Shown piece after piece: positions 1 through 6,739 of a stretch of DNA of 64,000 nt (position 1 is the first letter of the stretch; each line of letters opens with the position of its first letter). Source of the stretch: Bradyrhizobium rifense. GTDB taxonomy: Bacteria > Pseudomonadota > Alphaproteobacteria > Rhizobiales > Xanthobacteraceae. The position numbers and the translations under genes are program-made. Location of the stretch: the NCBI RefSeq assembly GCF_008123425.1, contig NZ_VSSS01000053.1, forward strand, positions 1 through 64,000. The letters are read 5' to 3'. The notes beneath the pieces are model-generated. The model searched no databases and was not told the DNA's origin. It was given only the letters and a program-made list of their open reading frames with translations.

Positions 1-19
1 AGATGTGTATAAGAGACAG
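1..19. other. Tn5/Nextera mosaic-end adapter left on the contig end
   Basis: The first 19 bases, AGATGTGTATAAGAGACAG, are exactly the Tn5 transposase mosaic end used in Nextera libraries. The transposase frame on the minus strand runs correctly up to base 20 and then reads into this adapter. It is almost certainly a library artefact at the end of an assembled contig, not genomic DNA. Confidence 0.93.
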
Positions 20-151
20 GTCATGGAGACTCTTGCGGGAGATTCCAAGCTCGCGGGCTACAGGGAGGACGCCTTCGCCCCGCTCAACCCGCTTGATCGC
101 CTTCAATTTGTAAGCCGTCGGAAACTGACGCTTCTTTGCTCGTCCTGCCAC
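20..151 (-). CDS. IS transposase OrfA, N-terminal fragment (cut by contig end)
   Basis: Forty-four codons remain from a GTG start at 151. The protein has a basic start, then a helix-turn-helix with the pattern AYKLKAIKRVERGEG..VARELGISRKSLHD, as in the small first ORF of IS3-like elements (HTH_Tnp family). The frame is lost only at the adapter, where the next residue would be expected to be Trp. The start lies about 20 bases inside a TGTCACTGTAATT repeat that looks like the element's terminal inverted repeat. Family membership is seen; the exact IS family is inferred. The rest of the element lies outside the window. Confidence 0.7.
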
Positions 152-169
152 AGGTCATCCTCGGAATGC

Positions 170-228
170 CTGTCACTGTAATTATCGTGTCTCACTTCAG
201 GGGTGCAGTCCAGCACTGTCACCGTAAT
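170..228. repeat. IS terminal-repeat-like sequence, copy 1
   Basis: This stretch holds CTGTCACTGTAATT (170-183), then GTGTCTCACTTCAGGGGTGCAG (from 188), then GCACTGTCACCGTAAT (213-228). The middle part recurs at 482-508 and the TGTCACCGTAAT core recurs several more times up to 1578. It sits directly upstream of the truncated transposase and is read as the end of that IS. Confidence 0.65.
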
Positions 229-236
229 ACCGACCT

Positions 237-278
237 GTGGCGACGTTGCAGGAGATCATTGCGGGGAAGCAGGTCTAG
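237..278 (+). pseudogene. 3' fragment of a winged-helix regulator gene
   Basis: In frame from 237 the plus strand reads VATLQEIIAGKQV and then TAG. The complete winged-helix regulator at 1705-2004 (minus strand) ends HVATLQEIIAGRQV. About 40 bases are nearly identical. Nothing upstream of 237 continues the frame, because the IS-like repeat at 170-228 begins there. The simplest reading is the tail of a paralogous regulator gene cut by the IS insertion. Too short to have any function. Confidence 0.6.
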
Positions 279-285
279 GTCGCAC

Positions 286-390
286 CGTCATTCCGGGGCG
301 TCGCGAAGCGACGAGCCCGGAATCCATTCATCCACCGACGCTGTGCTTGATGGATTCCGGGCTCGCGCTACGCGCGCCCCAGAATGACGG
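286..390. repeat. Palindromic intergenic repeat (CGTCATTCCGGGG type)
   Basis: The ends CGTCATTCCGGGGCG and CGCCCCAGAATGACG are inverted copies, and the inner arms (gcccggaatccat / atggattccgggc) also pair. This is the common Bradyrhizobium-type repetitive palindrome. Open frames across it are not genes. Confidence 0.8.
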
Positions 391-462
391 GGAAAGAGGT
401 CCCAGCCCCCTGAGTTCGAAAGCGCCTTCGCGCAACCCTGCGGTACCGCATCGTGACAACCT

Positions 463-566
463 CACTGTCACCGAAAATATCGTGTCTCACTTAAGGGGTG
501 CAGTCCAGTGCACTAATTTCCAGGGCCAGCGCAGTTGATACCATTTGGTGCACTGTCACCGTAATT
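463..566. repeat. IS terminal-repeat-like sequence, copies 2 and 3
   Basis: CACTGTCACCGAAAAT (463-478) is followed by a second copy of the GTGTCTCACTT.AGGGGTGCAG block (482-508), and GCACTGTCACCGTAATT lies at 550-566. Together with copy 1 this gives a direct repeat of about 27 bases some 295 bases apart, enclosing the regulator fragment and a palindromic repeat. From 567 to 659 I see only a short palindrome (ATGGGTTTCGC...CAACCCAT). Confidence 0.55.
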
Positions 567-659
567 CGGTGATCAGTCGGATGACGGCCGCGACTACGGA
601 GAACGGGGTAGAGAAGCGATGGGTTTCGCAAAGGCTCAACCCATCCTACGAGCTACCAG

Positions 660-923
660 CTAAACGTCGCTACGCGCTTTCCTGACTAGCGATAACAACG
701 ATTTCATATGGGCTCCGCAAAATCCCCCTAAGGCCAATGGGCCGATCACCCTAATATCCCAAAATTCTCGCCCACCCGACGAAGCTTGGAAAGCGAGCCA
801 ATAGAGCGCAAGCGGGAAGAGCGCACTCAAGGTCACTCGAATGACATATCTCTTTATCCAAAGGAAAAGGACCGCGGAGACAACACTGAAGCAAAAATTT
901 TCCATTACGACGACGACGGACAT
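660..923 (-). CDS. Small predicted membrane protein, unknown function
   Basis: The 87-residue product has two or three hydrophobic segments (about residues 8-24, 28-48 and 57-70) and a basic C-terminus, so it is probably an inner-membrane protein. The ATG at 923 is preceded by AAGGGGAAACCAAT, a good ribosome binding site at normal spacing, which supports translation. It resembles no family I recognise. It lies between copies of the IS terminal repeat (550-566 and 963-988), so it may be cargo or a remnant gene. Existence is moderately supported; function is unknown. Confidence 0.5.
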   Translation of the reverse strand: MSVVVVMENFCFSVVSAVLFLWIKRYVIRVTLSALFPLALYWLAFQASSGGREFWDIRVIGPLALGGFCGAHMKSLLSLVRKARSDV

Positions 924-962
924 ATTGGTTTCCCCTTATCGAGCACTTTTAATGCACCCAGA

Positions 963-988
963 ATTCCGGTGACGCTGTCACCGCAATC
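963..988. repeat. Head-to-head terminal-repeat-like sequences
   Basis: AATTCCGGTGAC and GTCACCGCAAT stand as inverted copies separated by three bases. Each resembles the TGTCACCGTAATT repeat found at 213, 550 and 1563. Such a head-to-head pair is what two abutting IS ends would leave. Confidence 0.5.
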
Positions 989-994
989 CCCGGA

Positions 995-1408
995 TCAGTC
1001 ATTCGCGCCGACATCCGTAAAAAGGAACCCTGCCGGCGTCTTGGTGAAGACGAAGATGAGGTCGCCGCAGAAGACGAAGTAATTATCATTATTTTCTTGG
1101 TCGCGATCGTAGACGGCCTTGCCGCGCTGGATACACGCGCGATTTTTCGCCGTGAACGAGGTCGGATAGGTCTTGGCGCGGAATTGCGCGGCGTCGCGAA
1201 TTGCTTTGTCGTTCATGAACGGCAATCGCGTCATGCTGGCGACGGCGGCGGAATCGTTTGTCCTCAGCACCGCGCGAAACTTCTCGATGAAGCCATCGAA
1301 CTCCTTCTGCAAGGCGGGAGAAGCGACAGCTTGCTTCGGCGCCTGGGCGACGGCTGGAGCAAGGTTCACGAGAGCGGTTACGAGCATAATTCTCGGCAAA
1401 AATCTCAC
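995..1408 (-). CDS. Putative exported protein, unknown function
   Basis: From a GTG at 1408, preceded by GGAG at seven bases, the protein starts MRFLPRIMLVTALVNLAPAVAQ, a plausible signal peptide with cleavage after AVAQA. The mature part of roughly 115 residues begins with a helical region (LQKEFDGFIEKFRAVL) and has a C-terminal hydrophobic strand with two cysteines (about 90 and 112) that could form a disulfide. A longer TTG start at 1432 is possible but has no signal-like N-terminus. No family recognised. It is flanked by IS-like terminal repeats at 963-988 and 1513-1578. Confidence 0.6.
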   Translation of the reverse strand: MRFLPRIMLVTALVNLAPAVAQAPKQAVASPALQKEFDGFIEKFRAVLRTNDSAAVASMTRLPFMNDKAIRDAAQFRAKTYPTSFTAKNRACIQRGKAVYDRDQENNDNYFVFCGDLIFVFTKTPAGFLFTDVGAND

Positions 1409-1512
1409 GGGTCGGCTCCGTCCATCGACCAATCAAGGTCTTTCGACCGAAAGGTTTCCATGGTGATCTGTTGCGTCAAGGACTTTCTGGCTCGCCGGCG
1501 CCGCGTTAACCC

Positions 1513-1578
1513 CAATGGTGACAGTTGCACCAAATTCCAAAGCCCAAGCATCATCGTTTAGTGCGCTGTCACCGTAAT
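1513..1578. repeat. Terminal-repeat-like sequences, inverted pair
   Basis: AATGGTGACAGTTGCAC (from 1514) and GTGCGCTGTCACCGTAAT (1561-1578) are divergent copies of the same core in opposite orientations. They close the interval holding the exported-protein gene. No transposase frame lies between them. Confidence 0.45.
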
Positions 1579-1609
1579 CGGTTCAAGTGGGAGCAGGACT
1601 CGCCGAGAG

Positions 1610-1675
1610 AACCCCTCACCCAAATGAGCCCGTGTTGGCCAGCGGAGTTGCCCTCTCCCGCAAGGGGCGAGGGCA
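1610..1675. repeat. Intergenic repeat (CCCTCACCC / CTCTCCCGCAAGGGGCGAGGG type)
   Basis: The segment has the CCTCACCC...CCCTCTCCCGCAAGGGGCGAGGG signature of another common alphaproteobacterial intergenic palindrome. It separates the IS-scarred region from the regulator gene ending at 1705. Confidence 0.55.
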
Positions 1676-1704
1676 CAACAATCAGCAGCGCGATGATAGC
1701 GGAG

Positions 1705-2004
1705 CTACACCTGCCTCCCCGCAATAATCTCCTGCAACGTCGCCACGTGCCGCGCGAAAGCGCCGCGGCCCGCCGCTGTTGCGGTTACCGTGGTCTGCGG
1801 CTTCTTGCCGACGAAGGCCTTGTCGACCGAGACGTAGCCGGCCTTGGCCAGGGTCTCGATATGCGCGCCGAGATTGCCGTCGGTGGCGCCGGTCAATTTC
1901 TTCAGCCTGGAGAATTCCAGGCCTGCGGCCCCCGGCAGCGAATTCAGCGCGGCCATGATCTTGAGCCGCAGCGGCTGGTGGATGATGTCGTCGAGCTCCG
2001 CCAT
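1705..2004 (-). CDS. Winged-helix DNA-binding regulator (HTH_27/MarR-ArsR-like)
   Basis: The 99 residues fit the small transcriptional regulators with one winged helix: IIHQPLRLKIMAAL (helix 1), FSRLKKLTGATDGNLGAHIETLAKAGYV (recognition region) and a wing VDKAFVGKKPQTTVTATAAGRGAFARHV. This family is usually encoded beside membrane proteins of unknown role, and here the upstream gene ends only three bases before it, so the two are probably co-transcribed and the regulator may control its own operon. Its last 14 codons are echoed at 237-278. Confidence 0.8.
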   Translation of the reverse strand: MAELDDIIHQPLRLKIMAALNSLPGAAGLEFSRLKKLTGATDGNLGAHIETLAKAGYVSVDKAFVGKKPQTTVTATAAGRGAFARHVATLQEIIAGRQV

Positions 2005-2007
2005 CGA

Positions 2008-2577
2008 CTAGCTCCGCCGCATCCAGAGGCCGCCGACGATCAGGCCGCCGCCGTTGACGACCGCCATCCACGGCAGAAAGGTGTCGCCGGTCACGAAGAA
2101 ATAGCCGACCAGCGTGAGCACGGTGATCGCCGCCGCGATCACGATGAAGGCGCGGCCGAACCACAGGCCCGCAAGCGCGTAGAACAGCATGAAATAGATC
2201 GTCCAGAACGCGCCCTGCTGGCGCGGCGTGAAATGGCCGAGCACCAGCGAACAGAAGAACCCGAACGCGATGAACATCAGGAAGGCGATCAGCATGCGGG
2301 CGTCGAAGCTGCGAACGCCGCTCGAGGATCGATTGGACCCGCTGATCGCGAAGGAGCCGGCGATGCCGAGGATGTAAACCGCGATCCAGAAATAGTAGCC
2401 CTGGTGCGGCCAGAGCCAGGTGGCGAAGTTGGCGGCGAACACCAGTCCACCCCACAGGATCATCATCTGGCTGGCAAGGTCGTAGACCCGCGATTGCCGG
2501 ACGCGATGGACCATGTCGTCGATATCGGCGAGCGCCTCGGCTGCCTGCTTGCTGTCGATCATGTCGGCCTCCATCAA
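2008..2577 (-). CDS. Multi-pass membrane protein, unknown function
   Basis: The 189-residue product has a soluble N-terminus (SKQAAEALADIDDMVHRVRQSRVYDLA) and about five membrane segments between residues 38 and 185. Proteins of this shape commonly sit next to small winged-helix regulators in Rhizobiales. Its start overlaps the stop of the upstream septation-like gene by four bases (ATGA at 2574-2577), and its stop is three bases before the regulator, so the three genes form one operon. Function unknown; possibly a signal or stress sensor partner of the regulator. Confidence 0.75.
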   Translation of the reverse strand: MMEADMIDSKQAAEALADIDDMVHRVRQSRVYDLASQMMILWGGLVFAANFATWLWPHQGYYFWIAVYILGIAGSFAISGSNRSSSGVRSFDARMLIAFLMFIAFGFFCSLVLGHFTPRQQGAFWTIYFMLFYALAGLWFGRAFIVIAAAITVLTLVGYFFVTGDTFLPWMAVVNGGGLIVGGLWMRRS

Positions 2578-3167
2578 CCCGGCATCGGCGCAGCATCGCG
2601 CGGGCGGTCGCCGGCAAGACGTCGCTTACGCGCAACACCAATGGTGCGCATGGCCGTGTAGCCGATCAGGAACATCAAGACCTTGCTGACGATGCCATAG
2701 ACCGACATGGTCATCGACCAGGTCCCGACGTCGACATTGAGCGCCACGATCACGTTCAGTGCCGCGGAGAAGAACATCAGGCCCGACCAGGCATAGCCGA
2801 CAATGACGGCGATATCCGGCACCAGCTCGATCGCAATCGGCGGCAGATAGCGATTCATCCACCCCCGCTTCAGCATCACAACGCCGACGATGATGTAGAT
2901 GACGCTCGGCTTGATCATCATGAATCGCGGATCGTTGGTGAGCAGCGTGACGGTGCCGGCGCCGAGCACCAGAAACAGGCTCATCCATTGCATGGTGTCG
3001 ATTGGCTTGCGGCGCGCGAATTGCCAGCCGATCTGGGCCATGCCCAACACCATGCCGAGCACGACCGACAGGGTCACGTTGTGGGTCAGCAGGTAAAGTA
3101 CAAGAAAGAACAGCGTCGCCGCCATGTCGAGAAGCAGCAGTTTTCCGGCTTCGAACAGGTTCTTCAT
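2574..3167 (-). CDS. YciB/IspZ-like septation-associated inner-membrane protein
   Basis: From the ATG at 3167 (GGAG eight bases upstream) the protein begins MKNLFEAGKLLLLDMAATLFF and carries five to six membrane helices. The early motif with LLDMAATLFFLVLYLL, the QFARRKPIDTMQWMSL loop and the repeated gain-of-helix pattern match the YciB/IspZ family of small inner-membrane proteins linked to septation and envelope integrity. A longer ATG at 3209 adds a cysteine-rich stretch that does not fit the family. First gene of a three-gene operon with the membrane protein and the winged-helix regulator. Confidence 0.65.
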   Translation of the reverse strand: MKNLFEAGKLLLLDMAATLFFLVLYLLTHNVTLSVVLGMVLGMAQIGWQFARRKPIDTMQWMSLFLVLGAGTVTLLTNDPRFMMIKPSVIYIIVGVVMLKRGWMNRYLPPIAIELVPDIAVIVGYAWSGLMFFSAALNVIVALNVDVGTWSMTMSVYGIVSKVLMFLIGYTAMRTIGVARKRRLAGDRPRDAAPMPG

Positions 3168-3239
3168 GGCTGTCTCCACGGCTTGCCAGCAACAGCAGGG
3201 CAATCGCACATGACGACATGGCTACGCCCGAGCAAGCGC

Positions 3240-3372
3240 CTCGTCCTTCGAGACGACCGCTTCGCGGTCTCCTCAGGATGAGGCTCAGCTATAGCAGCAC
3301 CCGGTGAAGCGACTGCCGCAAACTCCGCCCTCATCCTGAGGGCCCGCCGCAGGCGGGCGTCTCGAAGGATGG
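3240..3372. repeat. Palindromic intergenic repeat (CCTTCGAGACG type)
   Basis: CCTTCGAGACG (3245-3255) is inverted at CGTCTCGAAGG (3358-3368), with CTCAGGATGAG and CTCATCCTGAG arms inside. The whole is flanked by a wider inverted pair, GGGCAATCGCA near 3198 and TGCGATTGCCC near 3394, so it sits inside a larger stem. A shorter relative is at 35872-35914. Confidence 0.8.
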
Positions 3373-3423
3373 CCGCGGGTAAGCCGCTCCCATATGCGAT
3401 TGCCCTGCCACCAACGGGTTGCA

Positions 3424-4434
3424 TCATGATTGCCCGCTCCCGCGCGTGGCCACGTCCTCGGCGATTGCGTTGACCGCCTTCGGATTGGTAACCATGCCCA
3501 TGTGGTTGACGCCCTCGATCACCTTGACGTCGACGGACGGTTTGATGGCCTGCACGGTCTCGGCGTATTTGTCGGAGATCATCATCTCGTCCTCGGCACC
3601 GCCGAAGATCGTCATCGGATGCGTCACCGCCGGCAGATCGAGGCGATAGCCGTGCGTGGCGAAGTTGCGCATCAGGCGGTCGGAATAGGTCGGGGTCAGA
3701 ATCCGTTCCGAATTCGCAGGCACCGCGAAGGCGAGCACCGGCAGCTGCGCGCAGCAGTCGATGCCGAGCTTGCGAAGTGCTGCGAGCCCAAGGAAGCGCG
3801 GAATGTCGGCATTGGCCCAGCCGCCGGAGTGCGGCTTGTTGGTCGGCGCGTCATAGCCGAGATAGGGCGCGACCAGCACGGTACGGACGAACAGATCCTG
3901 CATGATCGGCGTGGCGGCGACGCGGAGCGAGAAGCCGCCGCCCGCGGAATGGCCGACCAGAGTGAGCGGCAGGTCCGGTGCGCTCTTGCGGACATGGGCG
4001 ACGAAGTCGACCAGATCATCCTCGAGCTGGCCGACATAGCCGATGTCGCCGCGGGTGCCTGAAGCCCCGTGGCCACGCGCGTCCAACGCCCAGGTCTCGA
4101 CGCCGTGTGCGGCAATCGCCGCGGTCAGGGCGTGATTGACCGTGCCGGAGGAGCCGGACGAGCCGTGGATGAAGATCGCACCGCGATCAGTGGCTGTCCC
4201 TTTCGGCGCGTAGTGCCGGAAGCCGAGCCAGGTGCCGTCGCGGGCCTGAAAACGCTCCAGCGGCGGCAAATTGGACCAGTCGATGCCCCTGGCGGACTCC
4301 GAGACAGAGCGCATCTCCGCGGGCCGCTCCAACGGCGTCGCGATCAAGGCGGTGAAGATCAGCGCCACTGCGCCGAGCGCGCAGAGACCCCATTTCAGCA
4401 AGCCCAGGGCACCTCGCAGCAACCGGATCGCCAT
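3424..4434 (-). CDS. Alpha/beta hydrolase (serine aminopeptidase S33/lysophospholipase-like), membrane-anchored
   Basis: Residues 8-32 form one hydrophobic helix with positive residues before it, so the protein is anchored or exported. The hydrolase core follows: oxyanion region FIHGSSGSSG (about 93-102), nucleophile elbow GHSAGG (about 157-162), an acidic residue in IFGGAEDEMM, and the catalytic histidine in GVNHMGMV near the C-terminus. The overall arrangement matches Hydrolase_4/S33 lipases. It is transcribed away from xseA; the intergenic region holds an inverted repeat around TATAAC (4463-4489) that probably controls it. Substrate not predictable. Confidence 0.85.
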   Translation of the reverse strand: MAIRLLRGALGLLKWGLCALGAVALIFTALIATPLERPAEMRSVSESARGIDWSNLPPLERFQARDGTWLGFRHYAPKGTATDRGAIFIHGSSGSSGTVNHALTAAIAAHGVETWALDARGHGASGTRGDIGYVGQLEDDLVDFVAHVRKSAPDLPLTLVGHSAGGGFSLRVAATPIMQDLFVRTVLVAPYLGYDAPTNKPHSGGWANADIPRFLGLAALRKLGIDCCAQLPVLAFAVPANSERILTPTYSDRLMRNFATHGYRLDLPAVTHPMTIFGGAEDEMMISDKYAETVQAIKPSVDVKVIEGVNHMGMVTNPKAVNAIAEDVATRGSGQS

Positions 4435-4462
4435 GGCCGAACTCCCTGACTAGAACATCAAT

Positions 4463-4489
4463 AGAGAACTCTATATAACAGAGTACTCT
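4463..4489. promoter_or_regulatory. Inverted repeat over a likely promoter between hydrolase gene and xseA
   Basis: AGAGAACTCT (4463-4472) and AGAGTACTCT (4480-4489) flank ATATAAC and are inverted copies with nine of ten positions matched. It is 29 bases upstream of the hydrolase start and overlaps a TATAAC-like -10. The pattern suits a TetR-type operator, but no TetR gene lies in the window. Confidence 0.5.
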
Positions 4490-4552
4490 TGCGATCAAGA
4501 GCCGGATTCGCGCTTGCCGGCGAAAATCCTTAACGTCGAGATCGACCCCAAA

Positions 4553-6193
4553 ATGCCGAATCGTTTGCCGATGCCGCCTGCGGAACCCCTGCTCAATACG
4601 CCCGAATTCACCGTTTCCGAGCTCTCGCAGTCCCTGAAGCGGACCGTAGAGGACACCTATGGCCATGTCCGGGTCCGGGGCGAGATCTCCGGGTTCCGCG
4701 GCGCTCATTCGTCCGGCCATTGCTATTTCGCGCTCAAGGACGAGAGCGCCAAGATCGAGGCGGTGATCTGGAAGGGCGTGCACGGCCGGATGCGCTTCAA
4801 GCCGCAGGAGGGGCTCGAGGTCATCGCCACCGGCAAGCTCACGACCTATCCGGGCTCCTCCAAATATCAGATCGTCATCGAGGCGCTGGAGCCGGCCGGC
4901 ATCGGCGCGCTGATGGCGCTGATGGAAGAGCGCAAGAAGAAGCTCGCCGCCGAGGGCCTGTTCGACGAATCGCGAAAACAACTGCTGCCGTGGCTGCCGG
5001 AGGTGATCGGCGTGGTGACCTCGCCGACCGGCGCGGTGATCCGCGACATCCTGCACCGGCTCGAGGACCGCTTCCCCCGTCACGTGCTGGTATGGCCGGT
5101 GAAAGTTCAGGGCGAAGGCTCGGCCGAGCAGGTCGCAGCCGCGATCCGCGGCTTCAACGCGCTGCCGGAGGGCGGCAAGATTCCGCGGCCCGATGTTCTC
5201 ATCGTCGCGCGCGGCGGTGGCTCGCTGGAGGATCTCTGGTCGTTCAACGAGGAGATCGTGGTTCGCGCAGCGGCCGAGAGCATGATCCCGCTGATCTCCG
5301 CGGTCGGCCACGAGACCGACATCACGCTGATCGATTTCGTCGCCGACAAGCGCGCGCCGACGCCGACGGCCGCGGCCGAAATGGCCGTGCCGGTGCGCAG
5401 CGACTTGTTCGTCGAGGTCGCCGATCTCGCGCGGCGCACGCGCGCCTATTGGCAGCGTGCCCATGAGAGCCGGCGCAACGAATTGCGTGCCGCTGCGCGC
5501 GCGCTGCCTGCTGCGGGCGATCTGCTCGCGATTCCGCGGCAGCGGCTGGATTCAGCCGGCGCATCGCTGCCGCGCGGATTGAAGGCCAACACGCATGCGC
5601 ATTTCCGCAGGTTTACGGCGGCGAGCGCAAAGCTGACGCTGCGGGTGCTGCACGGCCAGATTTCGCAGGCCGATCACCGGCTCACCGTGTGCGGCGAACG
5701 GCTCGGCCTGTCCGCGCGCTCGCTGCTGCGGCGGCGGCGCGATCGCTTTGCCGGACTCGAAGTGCGCCTGCGCGCCTCAAAACTCTCCAACGCGCAGGCC
5801 CAGCGCAACGCGATTGCCCGCCAGCGCGAGCGCACGCACCGCCTCGCCGAGCGCGCCAACCGCGCGCTTGTCACCTTGCTGCAGCGGTTCGATGCCCGCG
5901 TCGAGAACAGCGGCAAGCTGCTCTCCGCCCTGTCCTATCGCGGCGTGCTCGCCCGCGGCTTTGCGCTGGTGCGTGATGAGGCCGGGCACCCGCTGCATTC
6001 GGCCGACAGCGTCGGGCCGAATGCGCGGATCGCGATCGAGTTCGCGGATGGACGCGTGGGCGCGACGGCGGATACCGATCGGCCGGCGCCTGTGGCCAAA
6101 CGCGCGCCTGCGCAGCCGAGGGCGGCCGCGCAAGACGCCAAGCCTGCGCCGAAGCGCGTGGGCAAGCCGGTGGATCAGGGCAGTTTGTTCTAG
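4553..6193 (+). CDS. xseA: Exodeoxyribonuclease VII large subunit
   Basis: XseA with the small subunit XseB degrades single-stranded DNA to oligonucleotides in both directions in the cytoplasm. The N-terminal OB-fold (about residues 20-115) begins FTVSELSQSLKRTVED. The catalytic domain carries VTSPTGAVIRDI, ARGGGSLEDLWSFNEE and ISAVGHETDITLID, all family hallmarks. The C-terminal part is a basic helical region and ends in a Pro/Ala/Lys-rich tail. The ATG at 4553 is chosen; an upstream TTG at 4514 or ATG at 4571 are alternatives because the N-terminal extension before FTVSEL is not conserved. xseB is not adjacent. Confidence 0.95.
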   Translation: MPNRLPMPPAEPLLNTPEFTVSELSQSLKRTVEDTYGHVRVRGEISGFRGAHSSGHCYFALKDESAKIEAVIWKGVHGRMRFKPQEGLEVIATGKLTTYPGSSKYQIVIEALEPAGIGALMALMEERKKKLAAEGLFDESRKQLLPWLPEVIGVVTSPTGAVIRDILHRLEDRFPRHVLVWPVKVQGEGSAEQVAAAIRGFNALPEGGKIPRPDVLIVARGGGSLEDLWSFNEEIVVRAAAESMIPLISAVGHETDITLIDFVADKRAPTPTAAAEMAVPVRSDLFVEVADLARRTRAYWQRAHESRRNELRAAARALPAAGDLLAIPRQRLDSAGASLPRGLKANTHAHFRRFTAASAKLTLRVLHGQISQADHRLTVCGERLGLSARSLLRRRRDRFAGLEVRLRASKLSNAQAQRNAIARQRERTHRLAERANRALVTLLQRFDARVENSGKLLSALSYRGVLARGFALVRDEAGHPLHSADSVGPNARIAIEFADGRVGATADTDRPAPVAKRAPAQPRAAAQDAKPAPKRVGKPVDQGSLF

Positions 6194-6214
6194 AGGCAGC
6201 CGAGCTCTCTCATC

Positions 6215-6296
6215 CCGTCATTTCGAGCGCAGCGAAGCAATCCAGAGTCCCTCCGCGGAAAGATTCTGGATTGCTTCGCTGCGCTCGCAATGACGG
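6215..6296. repeat. Palindromic intergenic repeat (GCAATCCAGA type), copy A
   Basis: CGTCATTTCGAGCGCAGCGAAGCAATCCAGA is followed after CCCTCCGCGG by its inverted copy ending CGCAATGACGG. An almost identical element is at 62790-62877. It lies 21 bases after the xseA stop and may also end its transcript. Confidence 0.85.
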
Positions 6297-6324
6297 CGTG
6301 GAGGCGGTGCGTAGTCCCACCCAC

Positions 6325-6474
6325 CTACTGGCAGGATAATCCCGCGTCCATCGTGGTCCAGAAGCCGCAATGGTCCGGCGAGAGCTGCGGTGCGCCGGCG
6401 TGGGCTTCGAACAGCAAGACCGCGACGGTGAAGACGACCAGTGCGAACGAGAAGATGACGAAGCGATTGCGCAT
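6325..6474 (-). CDS. Small single-pass membrane or exported protein (49 residues)
   Basis: A frame of 49 codons starts at ATG 6474 and ends TAG at 6325. The product begins MRNRFVIFSFALVVFTVAVLL, a clear hydrophobic segment after two arginines, followed by a short tail with two cysteines. Such short proteins are common in Bradyrhizobium annotation but I cannot name a family. No strong ribosome binding site precedes it, which lowers confidence. Confidence 0.45.
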   Translation of the reverse strand: MRNRFVIFSFALVVFTVAVLLFEAHAGAPQLSPDHCGFWTTMDAGLSCQ

Positions 6475-6644
6475 GAGAGATGCGTTTAGCCGACATCATG
6501 GTCGAACTATGGCACCGACATCGGCTGAAACCGGTGTGATGCGCGAGCCGTAGTTTTTCGGTCGGCCATTATCCGTGCAGGGCGGTGGTCGATGCGGGGC
6601 TGTCCGCCTCACCTTGTTCCTCGGGCGGCCCCGCTTTGAGACGT

Positions 6645-6729
6645 GTAGCCCGGATGGAGCGAAGCGTAATCCGGGATCGTGCCACGCGTTGAGACCTTCC
6701 CGGATTTCGCTGCGCTCCATCCGGGCTAC
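6645..6729. repeat. Palindromic intergenic repeat (GTAGCCCGGATGGAGC type)
   Basis: GTAGCCCGGATGGAGC and GCTCCATCCGGGCTAC are exact inverted ends enclosing a shorter gaagcgtaatccggga / cccggatttcgc pairing. Located just downstream of the stop at 6740. The stretch 6475-6644 shows no gene. Confidence 0.8.
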
Positions 6730-6739
6730 GACACCGTCA

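Noticed and set aside
3164..3427. Open frames across palindromic repeats (also 286-390, 6218-6499, 62701-63012)
   Set aside because: The frames follow the repeats themselves and are not conserved as proteins.
4187..5464. Open frame of 425 codons opposite xseA and the hydrolase start
   Set aside because: Antisense shadow that crosses two real genes and a promoter region.
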